Shown here piece after piece: positions 41,881-53,137 of a DNA stretch of 64,000 nucleotides. Within the stretch, counting starts at the first letter, position 1; each line of letters begins with the position of its first letter. This stretch comes from Blastomussa wellsi (taxonomy: Eukaryota > Cnidaria > Anthozoa > Scleractinia > Plerogyridae): positions 22,985,376-23,049,375 of the forward strand of contig OX393564.1 in assembly GCA_947652115.1 (NCBI GenBank), written 5' to 3'. The notes under the pieces are model-generated. The model saw only the letters and a list, made by a program, of their open reading frames with translations, had not been told where the DNA came from and made no database searches. The position numbers were made by a program, and so were the translations under genes.

Positions 41881-43253
41881 TTTTAAATATCACTTTATTC
41901 AATTATTTACAACACTATTTACAATCTTAAAATAAACGGTTCTATTCACTATTCAAACTAGCCTAAATGTTCCACGGAGCTGATGGAATGCTGGAATGTG
42001 ACAAAAAAGCATGGTATCGAACCGGTTTCGTCTGTGGGCCTCCTTCACGGTAAAACCCACGGGCATCTGTGCAAAGGGTGTTCTAGAGAGAAATATTGAA
42101 GGGGGGGGGGGGGGTAGGCTGTCTGGTGCCCCGTCCTCCCACCCCCTCACCTATATTCATGTTGGTCTGCGCTTCGGATCTACGTCGTTGTTCAAATACA
42201 GCAAAATGGGTCCAATTCTTCTGCAATTCTTAATCAGTGATCCTTGGAACAAAGGCCAGTTTAGATATCTTACGATCAATTGGCTTAGGGAATCACCTTA
42301 AGCGAGCCGAAAGATGAGACTTTCTTATCCAAGAACTGAACACACTCTGGTCAGTGTTAAAACAAGCATCACTTGATCTGCTTCGTCCGTTTTAGTAACC
42401 CGAGTTGAATGGTGGACTTTGACCCTGTCCATACAAGTCCCACAAAAGGGTGGCAACAAACTCGAATATATGATTCAAAATTTAAAATAAACGTTCCTTC
42501 GATTCGCCGCAAGGCTTGGGCGATGGACATAAACAGTTGTCGAAGAAAAGCGCCCATTACAGTTATTTTCTACACAGATTTCAGATCACAGATTTTTGCA
42601 ATGTAAAGGTGGGGTCGAAAACTGTCTAACGCTGTCAACATTTGTCATTCTTATACCTTAAAGGATTGCACTCACGAGCTAGTATTCCTCTAAAACCCGA
42701 CTAAGTTTTAACTATGAAATGTCAGTCAAATATCACCTTTCCTACCTTAACTATGGATCTTTGCCTGATGGACAGCCCTTTTAATCGTGTATAACATGTA
42801 AGTAAACGATCTGTTAGTCTTTTGTAAAATGTAAACGTCTGGCCCGAAGGAGTCCCTTAAATAGGCGTAGCATAGGAGTTACAAGTATAATGATCATGTG
42901 TCTAAAATGAGTCCTTTAAACAAGCGTAGCGTAGGAGTTAAATTAATGCAGCACATAATTGCCCGCGTTGTTTTGTTCTTTTCGTGGGCAGTTGAGTTTG
43001 AAAGATTTGACATCAAGATATCTCCACTACAAAAGATCGTTTTGCACATGTTTCTTATTCTTCGCCAACTTTATTCGATATCTTAAACACCTAGGCAAAG
43101 GAATTCAGAAGCTTAAGTTATGATTTACAAGAGGAAGTGTCAGGGCATATTTTCTAGCAGAATTATAGGATTTAAGGGCAAAGAATAGGAATTTCCTCAG
43201 GGCGATCATGAGCACCAATCTGTGAAGGCATGCAGCAAACTGCACGCCACCTT

Positions 43254-43259
43254 TTTATT
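43254..43259 (-). terminator. Possible poly(A) signal
   Basis: AATAAA on the minus strand, downstream of the cysteine-rich frame ending at 43372. Confidence 0.3.
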
Positions 43260-43371
43260 AATATGAACAAAGAGTTTTGCTTAGAGCCCCAACTTAACGT
43301 CAAAAATACTTTTTAAGAAAACCATCCTGTGATGTGATGACAGTGATCGCAGAAAATATTTCTGTCTTCCA

Positions 43372-43568
43372 TTATTTGGACTCAAGAATGGGGAAGATAA
43401 TCGCGTTGCTATTTCGGTAAATGGGAGAGTTGAGACACGACTGGCACCTTACACAATGGCAAACAAAAACACTCACACAAAAATTATTTTGCGTTTCACG
43501 ACATTTGTTTTGACAACCGGTGCCATCAAAGAAATTTCTCCAGCAACAAACACACGACACACAGTCTT
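43372..43568 (-). CDS. Candidate terminal exon of a small cysteine-rich protein
   Basis: An open frame follows a possible acceptor TTTTGCAAAAG (phase 1) and runs DCVSCVCCWRNFFDGTGCQN, KCRETQNNFC, HCVRCQSC to a stop at 43372-43374. It has 11 cysteines in about 43 residues, which is unusual for a random frame. An AATAAA (minus strand, 43254-43259) lies about 115 nt past the stop. No upstream exon or signal peptide was linked to it and the family was not recognised, so it could be chance. Confidence 0.3.
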
Positions 43569-43919
43569 CTTTTGCAAAACACAAGAGCTAATGCGTTCAT
43601 TTCTTCTGAAGGATAAGTTCTAGTTTCACTCACTTTTTCTTCTGTTGGTCAAAAATTGTCTCCTCACCGATCCCCTGAGGGGCCTTCCGAGTGATCCAGC
43701 CAAGAGACTCCAAACGGTCGAAAGATCTTAACCGTCTGTTAAGTGTTCAGAAGCATTTTGGTTCATCTCGACTTGATAAATATAATCTTTCGAATTCGGA
43801 CAACGATGCTGAAGTATCATAAAACCAAACTGGCACACCCTGCGTTTGAAAGAGTCGAAGATTATAAAAGGGGTGTTATTCCTAAAGATTTTAATTATGT
43901 AAAAGGGAACGCGGAAACG

Positions 43920-44310
43920 TGGGGGAAAACTGGGGGGAGTACTCCCTTAAATTTTGGATAGGTGTGTGCCGCGAAGGTTCTTAAAACCTGACCCTATTTA
44001 AGGATAAAGTAAACACCCTATTCAACAAAAAAAAAGCGAAAACTAAGAAAGGTGTAAGCGGGTCAACGTTTTCTCGTTCCGTAACGTTTTCAGTTTGACA
44101 GACCGTTTCTTTTTCGTTTAGGGTATTGCTTACGCACTGCAACTTGCAAAATAACCAAATAATACAATTTAGGTACCCTATCTAAGGATCACACCGTAAA
44201 GAATGCCAAGAGAAGCAAAAATGATACCCTATTTAAGGAACGGGAACCTCGAAAACCATACCCTATCCTGCGGCGCATACCTATATAGCCCATATATGGG
44301 AGTAACCCCC
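43920..44310. repeat. Repeat element with CCCTATTTAAGGA units
   Basis: ACTCCCTTAAATTTTGGATA, GGTGTGTGCCGCGAAGGTTC and repeated CCCTATTTAAGG words. The same block occurs at 53930-54065 and 59888-60020. Confidence 0.6.
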
Positions 44311-46186
44311 CCGGGACGTACAATCACCAGAACATTCTCTTTAGACAGGCCACTTCCAGCGAGAGTAGGTTTGTCGATGATCGCGGATTTTTGTTAGACT
44401 AAGTTATCATTACTGACTTAATATAAACTGAAGGAGATCCTTTTCGGAATGACTCTTTGCCCTAATTTTCTTGTATTACAGTTTAATTTCATTTAGTACC
44501 AAGCAAACCTATTTAAATAATTATTTTGAAGACATGTTTGTTTGGGTTAAAGGAGTGCACGAAACAATGAGATCTGCGTGAGTGGTCTTATTAGTATTTG
44601 TAAAGAATGTTTATAGCAATAGGAAATTAAAACTGAAGCACAATTTTAAAAATAGATCTACAATCTGAATGTCTGAACACAAAGCAAAACGTTCCTTGAA
44701 CTAGAGACTGGGAATATTATTACCTATACTGAATAGTTAAATCATTATATTTTTCAAGAATCAAGAATACAAAAGTGAATATATACGTCTATATTTCGCA
44801 TATCCACCCAGTATATACAATCATTATTATCAAATTAAAAATGTGGCGCCTTCCTTCACTGATTCCTTTGTTCTTTAGTTTCCATGGCCAGTTGAACTTG
44901 AAAAGAGACATTGTTACTATATTTAAGCACCCTTTGCAAAGTTAAAAACTGTCTATGCATCAATGGAAAATCAACGATAGTGATCTCGTTTAGTTGCCAA
45001 AGACTATGGTACTACACTGAAACTATTAACTGTTTGATTACGGATGATGTGGATGGGAATGCATTGAAACTTTAAAATATTGGTCAATCTATTCACGTTT
45101 TGAAGCTATGCAGCTTCTCTGCTAATTAAAATTCCATTCGACTTCTTGATAATTATGCAGGGGCATTTCGTGTACGATAACAGGCACAATAGTGACCACA
45201 TTGATTTGGCAGAATTGGCCCGAAAACAACAAAATTTCCGTGCTCCTTCAACAGATATGGAATTTAAAAATATATCTACGTCACAAGCGATTGTTTCATT
45301 GTAGTTTTGTCTTTCGTTTCACTGGTGCTGATATCTCTATTATGTAATCAAAATTCTTTTATTTCAAAAGATAAAAGTACAAAAGGAATTAAGAGAGCTT
45401 TCCTGCATTTTACAGTAAGGGTAATTTGCCTTGTCGCAAGAAAATGACACATTTTTATTACTCGCAAAATTAGGTTTCTGCTCGAAATGTTTCCTCAATA
45501 AGGCAGCAACAGGCGTTGGGTTGCCATGGCAACCGATCTGTGTGCAGTCACTTGGTGTATCCACTCTGAGCAATGATGCGCCTCTTCCTTTGATGCACCA
45601 TGATCTGAGTGATCTCGGATCACTGAACCTTATCCGGATCACCCCAAAGGAATGCACCCTTAGTTGCATGCGTGCTTGGCATGTAATTACAAGTTATAAA
45701 TTCAGAAAGACGGTGAATCTGATTGATTCCCAGACTGATAAACTTTCAGACAGCCAGTACCGAACACAATAGAAGGCTAATCCCGCAAGAATTCCTTTAT
45801 GTTCAGCTACAAAGGCAGCATTACTCGAACCATCGGGCGCCATCAACAAAACCTCAACCGCAGGCAAACACAACATTCTTTCCAGTCCGCTATAGAGTCC
45901 CTCTTAAATACAACCAAGTTAGGCCGAAACCTTAGCTTCGCGGGTGTTATGTTTATTTTTATTAATTTTGCTCTCCCCAAACTAGAGGAATTGTCTATTC
46001 TTTTAAAGGAGCTGGTCAGAGAGATTCAACTTTATTTTTTCTAAAGATTGTAATGCTTTCTGTTCGTCAGGGTTTCGTTGTTGCTAAATCTCCAAAAAGA
46101 AACGACATTGTTCTCCTTGCTCGCACAAGCGTGGAAGGGACTTGTTATTCCATGAATTGGGGTCTAGGCGGTCTTCTAATTAATAA

Positions 46187-46400
46187 TTAGACTAATAGTC
46201 TAATTGTTTTAGTAGGAACTCTAAAGGATTGCAGTCCAAAACCTACAATATTGTGTACTTTTGAGCCAAAATTCAAGAAAACCTACCGCTAAAAGAACTA
46301 CGCGCGCGCGGTTGTTTTCTATCGGCGAATAGAAAACAGTGGGAGAACCAATCATATTCGCGGATTTCCAATAGAACACAACTGAGTTTTTACTAATTAA
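46187..46400. mobile_element. Foldback MITE, copy with collapsed hairpin
   Basis: The body from TTGTTTTAGTAGGAACTC to AACTGAGTTTTTACTAAT matches 5036-5234. The terminal hairpin is reduced to ATTAGACTAATAGTCTAAT, whereas the other copy has about 100 bp. Confidence 0.75.
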
Positions 46401-46660
46401 AAATATTCCGTAAGTTACTCTTGTTTAATTTTTGTAAACAATGAATCCCTTCGGAAAGACAATAAGAAAGCGCAATATAAACACCTGGATGTGTGGAGTT
46501 TGAGAAGGTGCCTTCTCAATCTCAACACATGCATGGGTGCTCATGCGTATTTCACCCTGCGAAATCGCGCGGCATATCGCCTGCTACTTAGCCGACGCAG
46601 GCGTAGGCGTAGGCCGAGTTGGCTTCCGCAAGATTGAGCAAGATAATTGTTTTATTATTC

Positions 46661-46822
46661 AACAAATTGTCAACGAAGTGCCCTTTACCAGCTAGAAAAG
46701 TTGCCGTTAGACTTCGACCGAATTTACGTATATCGCAGAATATCCGTCAGCAGCAGTTGACGGATATTGAGAGCATCATGACCATATATGAGAAACATGA
46801 CAATTTGTTGAATAATAATAGT
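46661..46822. repeat. Inverted repeat
   Basis: TATTATTCAACAAATTGTCA (46661 region) and its perfect inverse TGACAATTTGTTGAATAATA (46798 region) flank about 120 bp. Confidence 0.65.
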
Positions 46823-47402
46823 ATTTATTCAGGAAAGTGTTCGTGAATGTGCTTTCTTCAAATTTTGGGCAACTCAGACTCAGACTCAACCCTCCCTCCC
46901 CCCTACCACCACCGGAAAAAATTGTTCCTACGCTAATGTCGTGAATCACTATACTCTAGTAAAATTACGTCTTTGCTTCCAGCTCTGTGTTTACAGAGAC
47001 ACTGTCTCTCGTTGACCAATCAGAGCGCGCGCAGAGTCCTATCTACATTATAAATGTGAATATGATTACATGCACGTAATACAATGAAGTTGTTGATGAC
47101 GTCGTCATTTTTTTAATTGCTGACCTACCAGAACAGACACCTCTATTGCGTTTTTCCCAAGCACAACTTCAACGTTTACTTAATTATTAAACTAAATTGT
47201 TTCCGACCTATTGAAACGAACATGATCACAAGTATACCTTATTACTATCTTCATATCGGCGTTGTGTAAAAGGTTGTTAGTGTTCGTCGTGCGGTAGGAT
47301 TATATTAACGCTTGTCTCAAAATGAAGTGGTAAGTTCTCTATACCCTTCATAATATCAATCATTTGTTTTGCATACAATTCATGAGAGTTATTGATCAAT
47401 AC

Positions 47403-47408
47403 TTTATT
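47403..47408 (-). terminator. Poly(A) signal of the receptor gene
   Basis: AATAAA (minus strand) about 15 nt past the stop codon. The very short 3' UTR makes use of a more distal signal possible. Confidence 0.4.
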
Positions 47409-47422
47409 TTAAAGTTTCGTTA

Positions 47423-47881
47423 TTATTGTGCACTTGGGTTTTGGAGAAACACTACCAACGTACCGGCCACTGCCACCGTAATGAATAACCAAAAGAAAAA
47501 TTTGTCCAGAATGATTGCAGCTTCCTTCCATTCCTCGAGTTGTTTCTCTGATTCAATCTTCTCTTCCATGATGCCAGCAATGCTGCTCAGCTTGTGCAAA
47601 ATGAGCTCCTCGTTCCACGATCTTGGTGTGAAGTGCTGTGAATCTTTCAGCAAACGATCGTTTGCCTTTGGCTTCAAAGATGTGGAACGAGAATTAAAAG
47701 GGGCGAACTTAATCCTTCCATTTCTCTTTTGCATTCTAACATCGGAGGAAGTCTTAAACCCGACAATGCTTCCCAAAACCTGGAAAATGAAAAATCTCAG
47801 CGGTAAAGGCATAGAGATGCGATTGGTCGTCCTGAAGTAACATCTAAGGACGAGACAAGTCGCAGCCATGGACATTCCCAC
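47423..47881 (-). CDS. Receptor terminal exon: M3 end, cytoplasmic loop, M4
   Basis: Starts [18 protein letters not shown] in phase 0 after a TTCCTAG acceptor. A basic loop follows, then the MA-like helix [20 protein letters not shown] and M4 [20 protein letters not shown], ending at a stop 47423-47425. AATAAA on the minus strand at 47403-47408 follows closely. Confidence 0.92.
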   Translation of the reverse strand: MGMSMAATCLVLRCYFRTTNRISMPLPLRFFIFQVLGSIVGFKTSSDVRMQKRNGRIKFAPFNSRSTSLKPKANDRLLKDSQHFTPRSWNEELILHKLSSIAGIMEEKIESEKQLEEWKEAAIILDKFFFWLFITVAVAGTLVVFLQNPSAQ

Positions 47882-49883
47882 CTAGGAAAACAACACGAAA
47901 ACGAAAATAGAGATTTAGACTACCAGCAGTCCCTTTTTTTCTTAGTCCGTCGAGCGCGAAGCGAAAAAATGGCCGCGCGAAACCTGGGAGACTTCGCACT
48001 CGCCGCACTAAGAAAAAGAGGGACTGCTCGTAGTCTAATAGAGCTTTACTTCTTAACGAGTGAGGTCGCTGATACACACTGAATTAGCAGCCCGTCATAA
48101 GGGCATAATTAAAAAAGAAAACACACTTTACAAACCGAGATTCTCCTCTCTACAGGCAATTAATCCAAGTTGTACACCCTGAATTGAGAAAACAGTGTTT
48201 TAAGTTTATTACTCACTGCAATGCTGTTTTCATCCGCGAACCCACCAGCATTTTGCTTTGACAACAGAGAAAAAAAATAGTCCAGAATACGGTTGAGTAG
48301 AATGAAATTAAATAAAAGAAACATATGTGTATTGACTTTACCACAAACATGGCAGTGATGTAGTAAACACTGATTATCGGCACCACGTCAGAAACAGGCG
48401 GCATGATCTCAGCAACAAGGAGCATGAACACCGTCATAGTGAGTAGACTGGTGATCACAAGAGTTATTCGTTCGCCAGAATCAGGTGGCAGGGAGAAGGA
48501 CAAAAAGTTTACCCCTAGAATTACAAAAAAATGTTTTAAACAGGGGCGGATCTAGGGGGAGGGTGAAGGGGGTGCGCACCCCTACCCTGGGATGACCTGC
48601 GGCTTTCTGATATACCGTAAAATTCCGAAAATAAGCCCCTCCGTGTATAAGCCCCTCTGAATATAAGCCCCGGGGGCTTGTATTTGGAAATTATCCTCAA
48701 TTATACAAACCAAAGCAAACTACACACAAGGGTAGGAAATAGCAAGGGTTGACAGGCCGCACATCTAGACCGCTGTGAAAGCATTTGTTGACCTTTTTAA
48801 AGTTTTGCCCTAACGAGTGTATCTTTCAATGATTTTCCTTTCTTATAAGATATTATTGGTGGTTCTTTGAAAATTTGTCGAAGCATTGGCTGATCTTGTA
48901 TAATGCGCCATTTGTTAAGCAAGGCTCCTCTAATGTTTGACACAGATGGTTGGTACTGTGTAACAAAAGGCAATATTTCTTTACTTTTTCTACTGTTTTC
49001 TTAAAGCGCTGATTCTCTTCCGGTGAATTCTACTTCCTACTGATTAACTTGTTACGAATTTCTAGCCAAAACCTCTAATATTACCAGTTGCACATTCAAA
49101 AATTTTGACACAAATTTACCTCCAATTATAAGCCCAGCCAATTTTGAAACGCAAACTTCCCTCCTATAATAATCCCCTCCGAATATAAGCCCCTTCCAAA
49201 AATAAGCCCCTCAAAAAGGTCCTTTGAAAAATATAAGCCCCGGGGCTTATTTTCGGAATTTTACGAGTAACTAGTGTTCTGCTTACGTCAACCGTCAGTT
49301 ACGCCATTCCTTAGTGGTGCACCCTCTCCTAAGAAAAATTCTGGATCCGACTCTGTTAAATTGGAGATAATTAACTCACCACATGCCCCTTGTTTTGTCA
49401 TCTGTTAAATTAATAGATTAGTCTCTCTACACACCCAAAATCAAAACGAAGAAGTATCTCTTAGTGTTTCGTAAAATTGGTAAAAAGGAGAGCCGAAGGT
49501 GTAATAAGTTTCGAACAGGTGCAAAGAAATATTTTGGGGTTAGGTGCACTTTAATTAAGTCAATTACCTGTTAGTATAAAGCAAGGAATCAGCAAGTTCA
49601 TGTAGTAGAACAAGGTCCTTCGTCGAATTCGAAGTCTGAACGTGACGTCTGGATAAGGTTCTTTACAGCAGATGTAATAATGTACATTGCGCCACGCTTT
49701 GATCTCTATTAAGTCCCATTCTCCATTGTTAACAAAATTCTTGGTTTCTCCTACTTCGGACTCAGGTCTAAGGTCCAATCGCAAGCCGTCCGAGGCCCAA
49801 GAACCAATTTTTAAACTGCAGTTCTGTGTTGAAAGACATATCAATGGTGTACAACAAGTTAAGTTCGAATTACAGGGGGTAAC

Positions 49884-49915
<32 letters not shown>

Positions 49916-52380
49916 AAAGTATAACAATATAATTTGGTTTTATCAACTGGGTTGATAATGAAAATTGGCCACCGTAAAGAGATTCGAGAGCTGACGTTTC
50001 GAGCGTTAGCCCTTCGTCGGAGCGAATCGGCAATTAAACCGGCGGTCGTCGTCGGGACATGCTGTGGTGGGAGGGGTGGGAGGGGCGCTGGCCTAATGGT
50101 TAGTGTGCGCGCTTGGCTCCAGATCGGGCTCATCCAACACCGCGGCAAAACGCAATGCGCATGCTTTAAGTTCAGGCTTCCGGCGACGTTTTCTTTTCCG
50201 GTGACGTAACGAAAATGTCACGAAAATGGAAGAAAGTTTCACCCGCGAAGTTTAAAAATAAAACTCAAGAGATTGCGAAATAATTAAAGTTAGAGGAGAA
50301 ATTGGTATAATTAGAAAGACATTGTCCAGCACTTGCTGTCAGCTTGTGCACCAAGCGCTTTGGTGCTTGCACCAAAGGAGAAAAATATGTTTGAACTTCG
50401 CGGTACTTACTCGACAAGAGCACATTTAGTTGTCGTGACAGTGACAGTTTGTTTTCTTCGTGTGGTTGCGGACCGTGCGTTCGTACCTTTTCCTGTTGTG
50501 GCCCTTCTTAAGGCATCAAGAGTGGATGATTCACGTAGAAATACAGTTTTAACTGCCATCTTGAACAAGCGATCAAGTGCCAACCTGAGAAAGCCTCGTG
50601 TAAAACCGGGAATGCCTGAACTAAACGCATGCGCAGACGTTTTGCCGCGGTGTTGGCTCATCCTGGGTGGCCGGACCCCCTTCTCTAACCGAACATTATT
50701 TAACTACTCTCGCATCGACAGAATTGCCTATTGTTACTCACCTCTGGACAGCCCCCACCCCCCTCTCCGGGTCCTATAAAAAAAACCCTGGATCCACCCC
50801 TGATGCGAAAGGCATTAAAATGAAACCAGCTTACGTTTACCGATTGCTGTACAATCCCATGCTTAATCTCTCGAATCTAATGTTGTATTTTTTCCTGGCG
50901 TTTAGCAATACATTTCATCCGAAGTAGTAAATACTACATTGTAGTTAATACCTGCTCATCAAAAGGAAAGAACGCCACATTTATCTTGCAGGTGCTTTTG
51001 AAAATAATGGGTGCAAGCCACGTGCTTTTGCCACTGAACTGCACAGTAACATCTGTGTCGAACTTATTTAGCGCACCATCTGAATTGTCATTGGCACTGA
51101 AATCAAGAGAAATATTTTGAATTTATTTATTTTTCTGGGTATTATAATTTAATCGTTATTAACTAATTTCACAGGGTAGGGGCATCAGGACTTTCCGCTT
51201 TCCGTACATTTTCGTATCGGTTTGGGCACCTTCCTTAGTGCTTTGAATGGCATGTGCTAAAACGAGGAACACCGGAACACCCCGGAACACGGAACACCGG
51301 AACACCAAAAATACCGTCAAATACCAATAAATTTCTAAAAAATGTATGTGTAAAAAATAAAATTCTGGTGTTCCGAAGTGTTCCGTGTTTCGGGGTGTTC
51401 CGGGGTGTTCCGGTGTTCCTGGTTTTAGTTCATGCCGCTTCAAATCCTCGTCACCGCTTTTTCTATAGCAAAGTATAACGCAGTTGTATGGTTGCAAAAT
51501 GTTTTCTTCTTTCTCCCGGTTCTCGCCACCTTGGGAAGCGCCATCTTCGGTAGAATTCTCTTCCTGCTGTCCTCTTTCACATATAGTACACGTGCAAAAT
51601 GGCTTTGGTGCCCACATAAAGCTATCTGTTATTTTACAGTGCTTGTTACATGCGGGCTTACTTGTTGTATAACACAAGGTCGGGTTTCCAAAGAATTTTG
51701 GGCGATAGATTTATTTTCGTAATATTCTCGTAATTCTTGGGATCCCAGACAAGTAGTGGATTGTACCATGCCTGAAACAACAACAACAACTGGAGTGTAG
51801 TAACAATGTTAAATTCGCAACGATAAAAATCAGTCGTACATTTACATCCCATAGATATTTACCTGTCTTATCCACATGATACTGACAAGAATTTGATCTT
51901 TTTCGTTCTGTACAACATTCAGACAGTAAAACAAAATAGCAGGTGTTAGCGTAGCCAATGAAAGAAAAGACCACGTGGAGACGCACAGTGGAGAAAGATA
52001 GGGAAGAGGCGGGCTGGGGCTCATGCCAACAAGTGCGGATGGCATCAGCCAAAGGGGGAACAGTGGAAATTTCTGGTAAGGCGCTATGTACCTTGAGGCA
52101 CGAGGAGGATAGATAACAGGTAACAGCCTAGTCTGGGCTGACTGGAGCGGCGGCTGTTTCCGAAAGCTAGTAGTAGCCACGGCGTTTATTAATTCTTGCT
52201 CCAGAACATATCTCCTTTCGCTACGCTCGCTACCTACCAAGTCGATAATTTGGTGAAGAGACATTCCAAGTGTGACCATAACTGTGTCATTTTGTTGTAA
52301 AACTGGTCTGACTTTTGGGTTATAGTTCTTAGTGATGTCCCTCATCAATCTTGCCTCGCTATTTAATTCACCAAAGCATT
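47423..52380 (-). CDS. Nicotinic acetylcholine receptor-like Cys-loop channel subunit (5' end missing)
   Basis: Exons 5' to 3' on the minus strand: 52380-52238, 51907-51863, 51771-51662, 51096-50952, 49823-49568, 48514-48342, 47881-47423; all phases agree. The protein has the extracellular beta-sandwich, a Cys-loop [15 protein letters not shown], vicinal cysteines [11 protein letters not shown] (alpha-type agonist site), M1-M2-M3, a cytoplasmic loop of about 90 residues and M4, then a stop. M2 begins [18 protein letters not shown], with the Glu before the pore that marks cation channels. The 45-bp and 110-bp exons match the conserved early exons of nicotinic receptor genes. By family this is a pentameric ligand-gated cation channel of the plasma membrane; the true agonist in cnidarians is not certain. 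Signal-peptide exon not found. Confidence 0.9.
47917..48036. mobile_element. Foldback MITE in receptor intron
   Basis: AGACTACCAGCAGTCCC with the inverse GGGACTGCTCGTAGTCT, arms of about 30 bp around a GC-rich core. Confidence 0.7.
48342..48514 (-). CDS. Receptor exon: end of M1, M2, start of M3
   Basis: A 173-bp exon encoding [40 protein letters not shown] and YYITAMFV. M2 is very close to alpha7-type subunits. Acceptor TTCTAG, donor GTAAAG. Confidence 0.92.
48541..49355. mobile_element. MITE carrying a nested element
   Basis: Outer ends CAGGGGCGGATCT and GGATCCGACTCTG match 10452-10608. The copy is split at 48615-49267 by an element with CCGTAAAATTCCGAAAATAA and its inverse TTATTTTCGGAATTTTACG. 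TA is duplicated at both sides (48613-48614, 49268-49269), as for Tc1/mariner-type insertions. The inner element holds repeated ATAAGCCCC words. Confidence 0.8.
49482..49556. repeat. Solo arm of the 5390-5745 MITE family
   Basis: AAAAAGGAGAGCCGAAGG to GGGGTTAGGTGCACTTT matches the right arm at 5659-5745. It abuts the donor side of the receptor exon at 49568. Confidence 0.65.
49568..49823 (-). CDS. Receptor exon: second loop Cys, C-loop, M1
   Basis: A 256-bp exon encoding [33 protein letters not shown] and the start of M1 ([16 protein letters not shown]). Donor GTAATT, phase 1. Confidence 0.9.
49873..50026 (-). repeat. Penelope-like terminal repeat fragment
   Basis: On the minus strand this repeats CTCCGACGAAGGGCTAACG, CTCGAAACGTCAGCTCTC and the GTTTCTTTAGAAAG end, as at 23770-23930. 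It lies in the receptor intron after the Cys-loop exon. Confidence 0.65.
50072..50165 (+). repeat. tRNA-like SINE head
   Basis: GGCGCTGGCCTAATGGTTAG and TGTGCGCGCTTGGCTCCAGA form an A-box-like tRNA 5' half; no convincing B box follows, so it is probably truncated. Confidence 0.4.
50952..51096 (-). CDS. Receptor exon with first half of the Cys-loop
   Basis: A 145-bp exon (phase 2 to 0) encoding [20 protein letters not shown] to [17 protein letters not shown]. Joined to the next exon, the two loop cysteines are separated by 13 residues, the family hallmark. Confidence 0.9.
51259..51427. repeat. GGAACACC foldback minisatellite
   Basis: The left arm has repeated GGAACACC units (GGAACACCGGAACACCCC); the right arm carries the inverse GGTGTTCC units, with about 55 bp AT-rich spacer. 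A strong hairpin is expected. It lies in a receptor intron. Confidence 0.8.
51662..51907 (-). CDS. Receptor exons of 45 bp and 110 bp
   Basis: Exon 51907-51863 encodes [15 protein letters not shown] (45 bp, phase 0-0). Exon 51771-51662 encodes [20 protein letters not shown] to [10 protein letters not shown] (110 bp, ends phase 2). WxPDxxLYN is the loop A region of the ligand site. Confidence 0.9.
52238..52380 (-). CDS. Receptor N-terminal exon (copy 1)
   Basis: A 143-bp exon, phase 1 to 0, encoding [40 protein letters not shown] and DL, with TGCAG acceptor and GTAGGT donor. NYNPKVRP matches the first conserved helix/strand of nicotinic subunits. Confidence 0.85.
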
Positions 52381-53137
52381 CTGCATGAGGGTAAACATAG
52401 TACAAACTGTTTAGCTCTGCTCAGCTCTATTTTAAATATAGTTTGTTTTCCCCATTCTCTTCCCCAGAGCCGACGCAAGGCTCCCGTCGGCTGAGAGAAA
52501 CGTAAAGGGCTATGGGAACGAGAATAACCTCTGGCCAGTTCTAATTTTTAAGCACGCGCACAGGGAGTGATTTTGCCCCTGTACTTATTACATATTATTA
52601 ATAATTATTTTATGAAAAAATGGTTGGGCTTGGAATCCATCAATTTCATCCGACCCAAGTGAACTTACATTATTAAAATAATCCGCTGTTGTGATTGACA
52701 GTTGAGAATAAAGAGAAACTGTTGATGCTTTCGAAAAGGCAGTCAAATATATCCCAATCCTAATCATATGATTTCCAATGATTCCACGACGAAAAAAAGG
52801 TGCATGTTTGATCGGCGATCCTTGAGAAAAACTCATCAAAACGATGCGCTTTAATGAAAATTATATTCTGTCAGAATTTAATCACGGCAGAGCAGATAAA
52901 CTAAGTGAACTGCAGTATACGAAATAAGGTATCTGATAATGTTATCAGGCGTGGATCAAGACCCGTTTCCATCGTTTTACTGAATTGGTCGGAATTTTTT
53001 ATAATAATATACATATGAAAAAGAGAATTTTCAAGTTTCGATTAAAAATGCGGATAACTGTTGTCATTGGGATCATTTCGCGCGAGTAACTCAAAATACC
53101 TGAGGACGAGAATTTAACGGAGTCAAAATCTTTACAA

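Larger units (their letters stand above)
38229..47402. other. Intergenic region rich in repeats
   Basis: Separates the matrix-protein gene from the receptor gene. Recognised: a hairpin at 38779-38825, an AT/ATG microsatellite at 41770-41880, a poly(G) element near 42101, a cysteine-rich candidate exon at 43372-43568, a CCCTATTTAAGGA-repeat element at 43930-44310, a foldback MITE copy at 46187-46400 and an inverted repeat at 46661-46822. No further coding signal was supported in 38850-41760 or 44400-46180. Confidence 0.55.

Noticed and set aside
45430..45772. Opposed ORFs of about 100 aa sharing ATCTGAGTGATCTCGGATCA
   Set aside because: The palindromic GATCxGGATC character and opposite-strand openness suggest a dispersed repeat, not a gene; no splice sites or domain seen.
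47364..47840. 158-aa plus-strand ORF
   Set aside because: Antisense to the receptor terminal exon, whose minus-strand frame has clear M4 and MA-helix sequence.
51842..52405. 187-aa minus-strand ORF as a single coding unit
   Set aside because: Only 52238-52380 is receptor exon; the rest is intron read-through past the GTAGGT donor.
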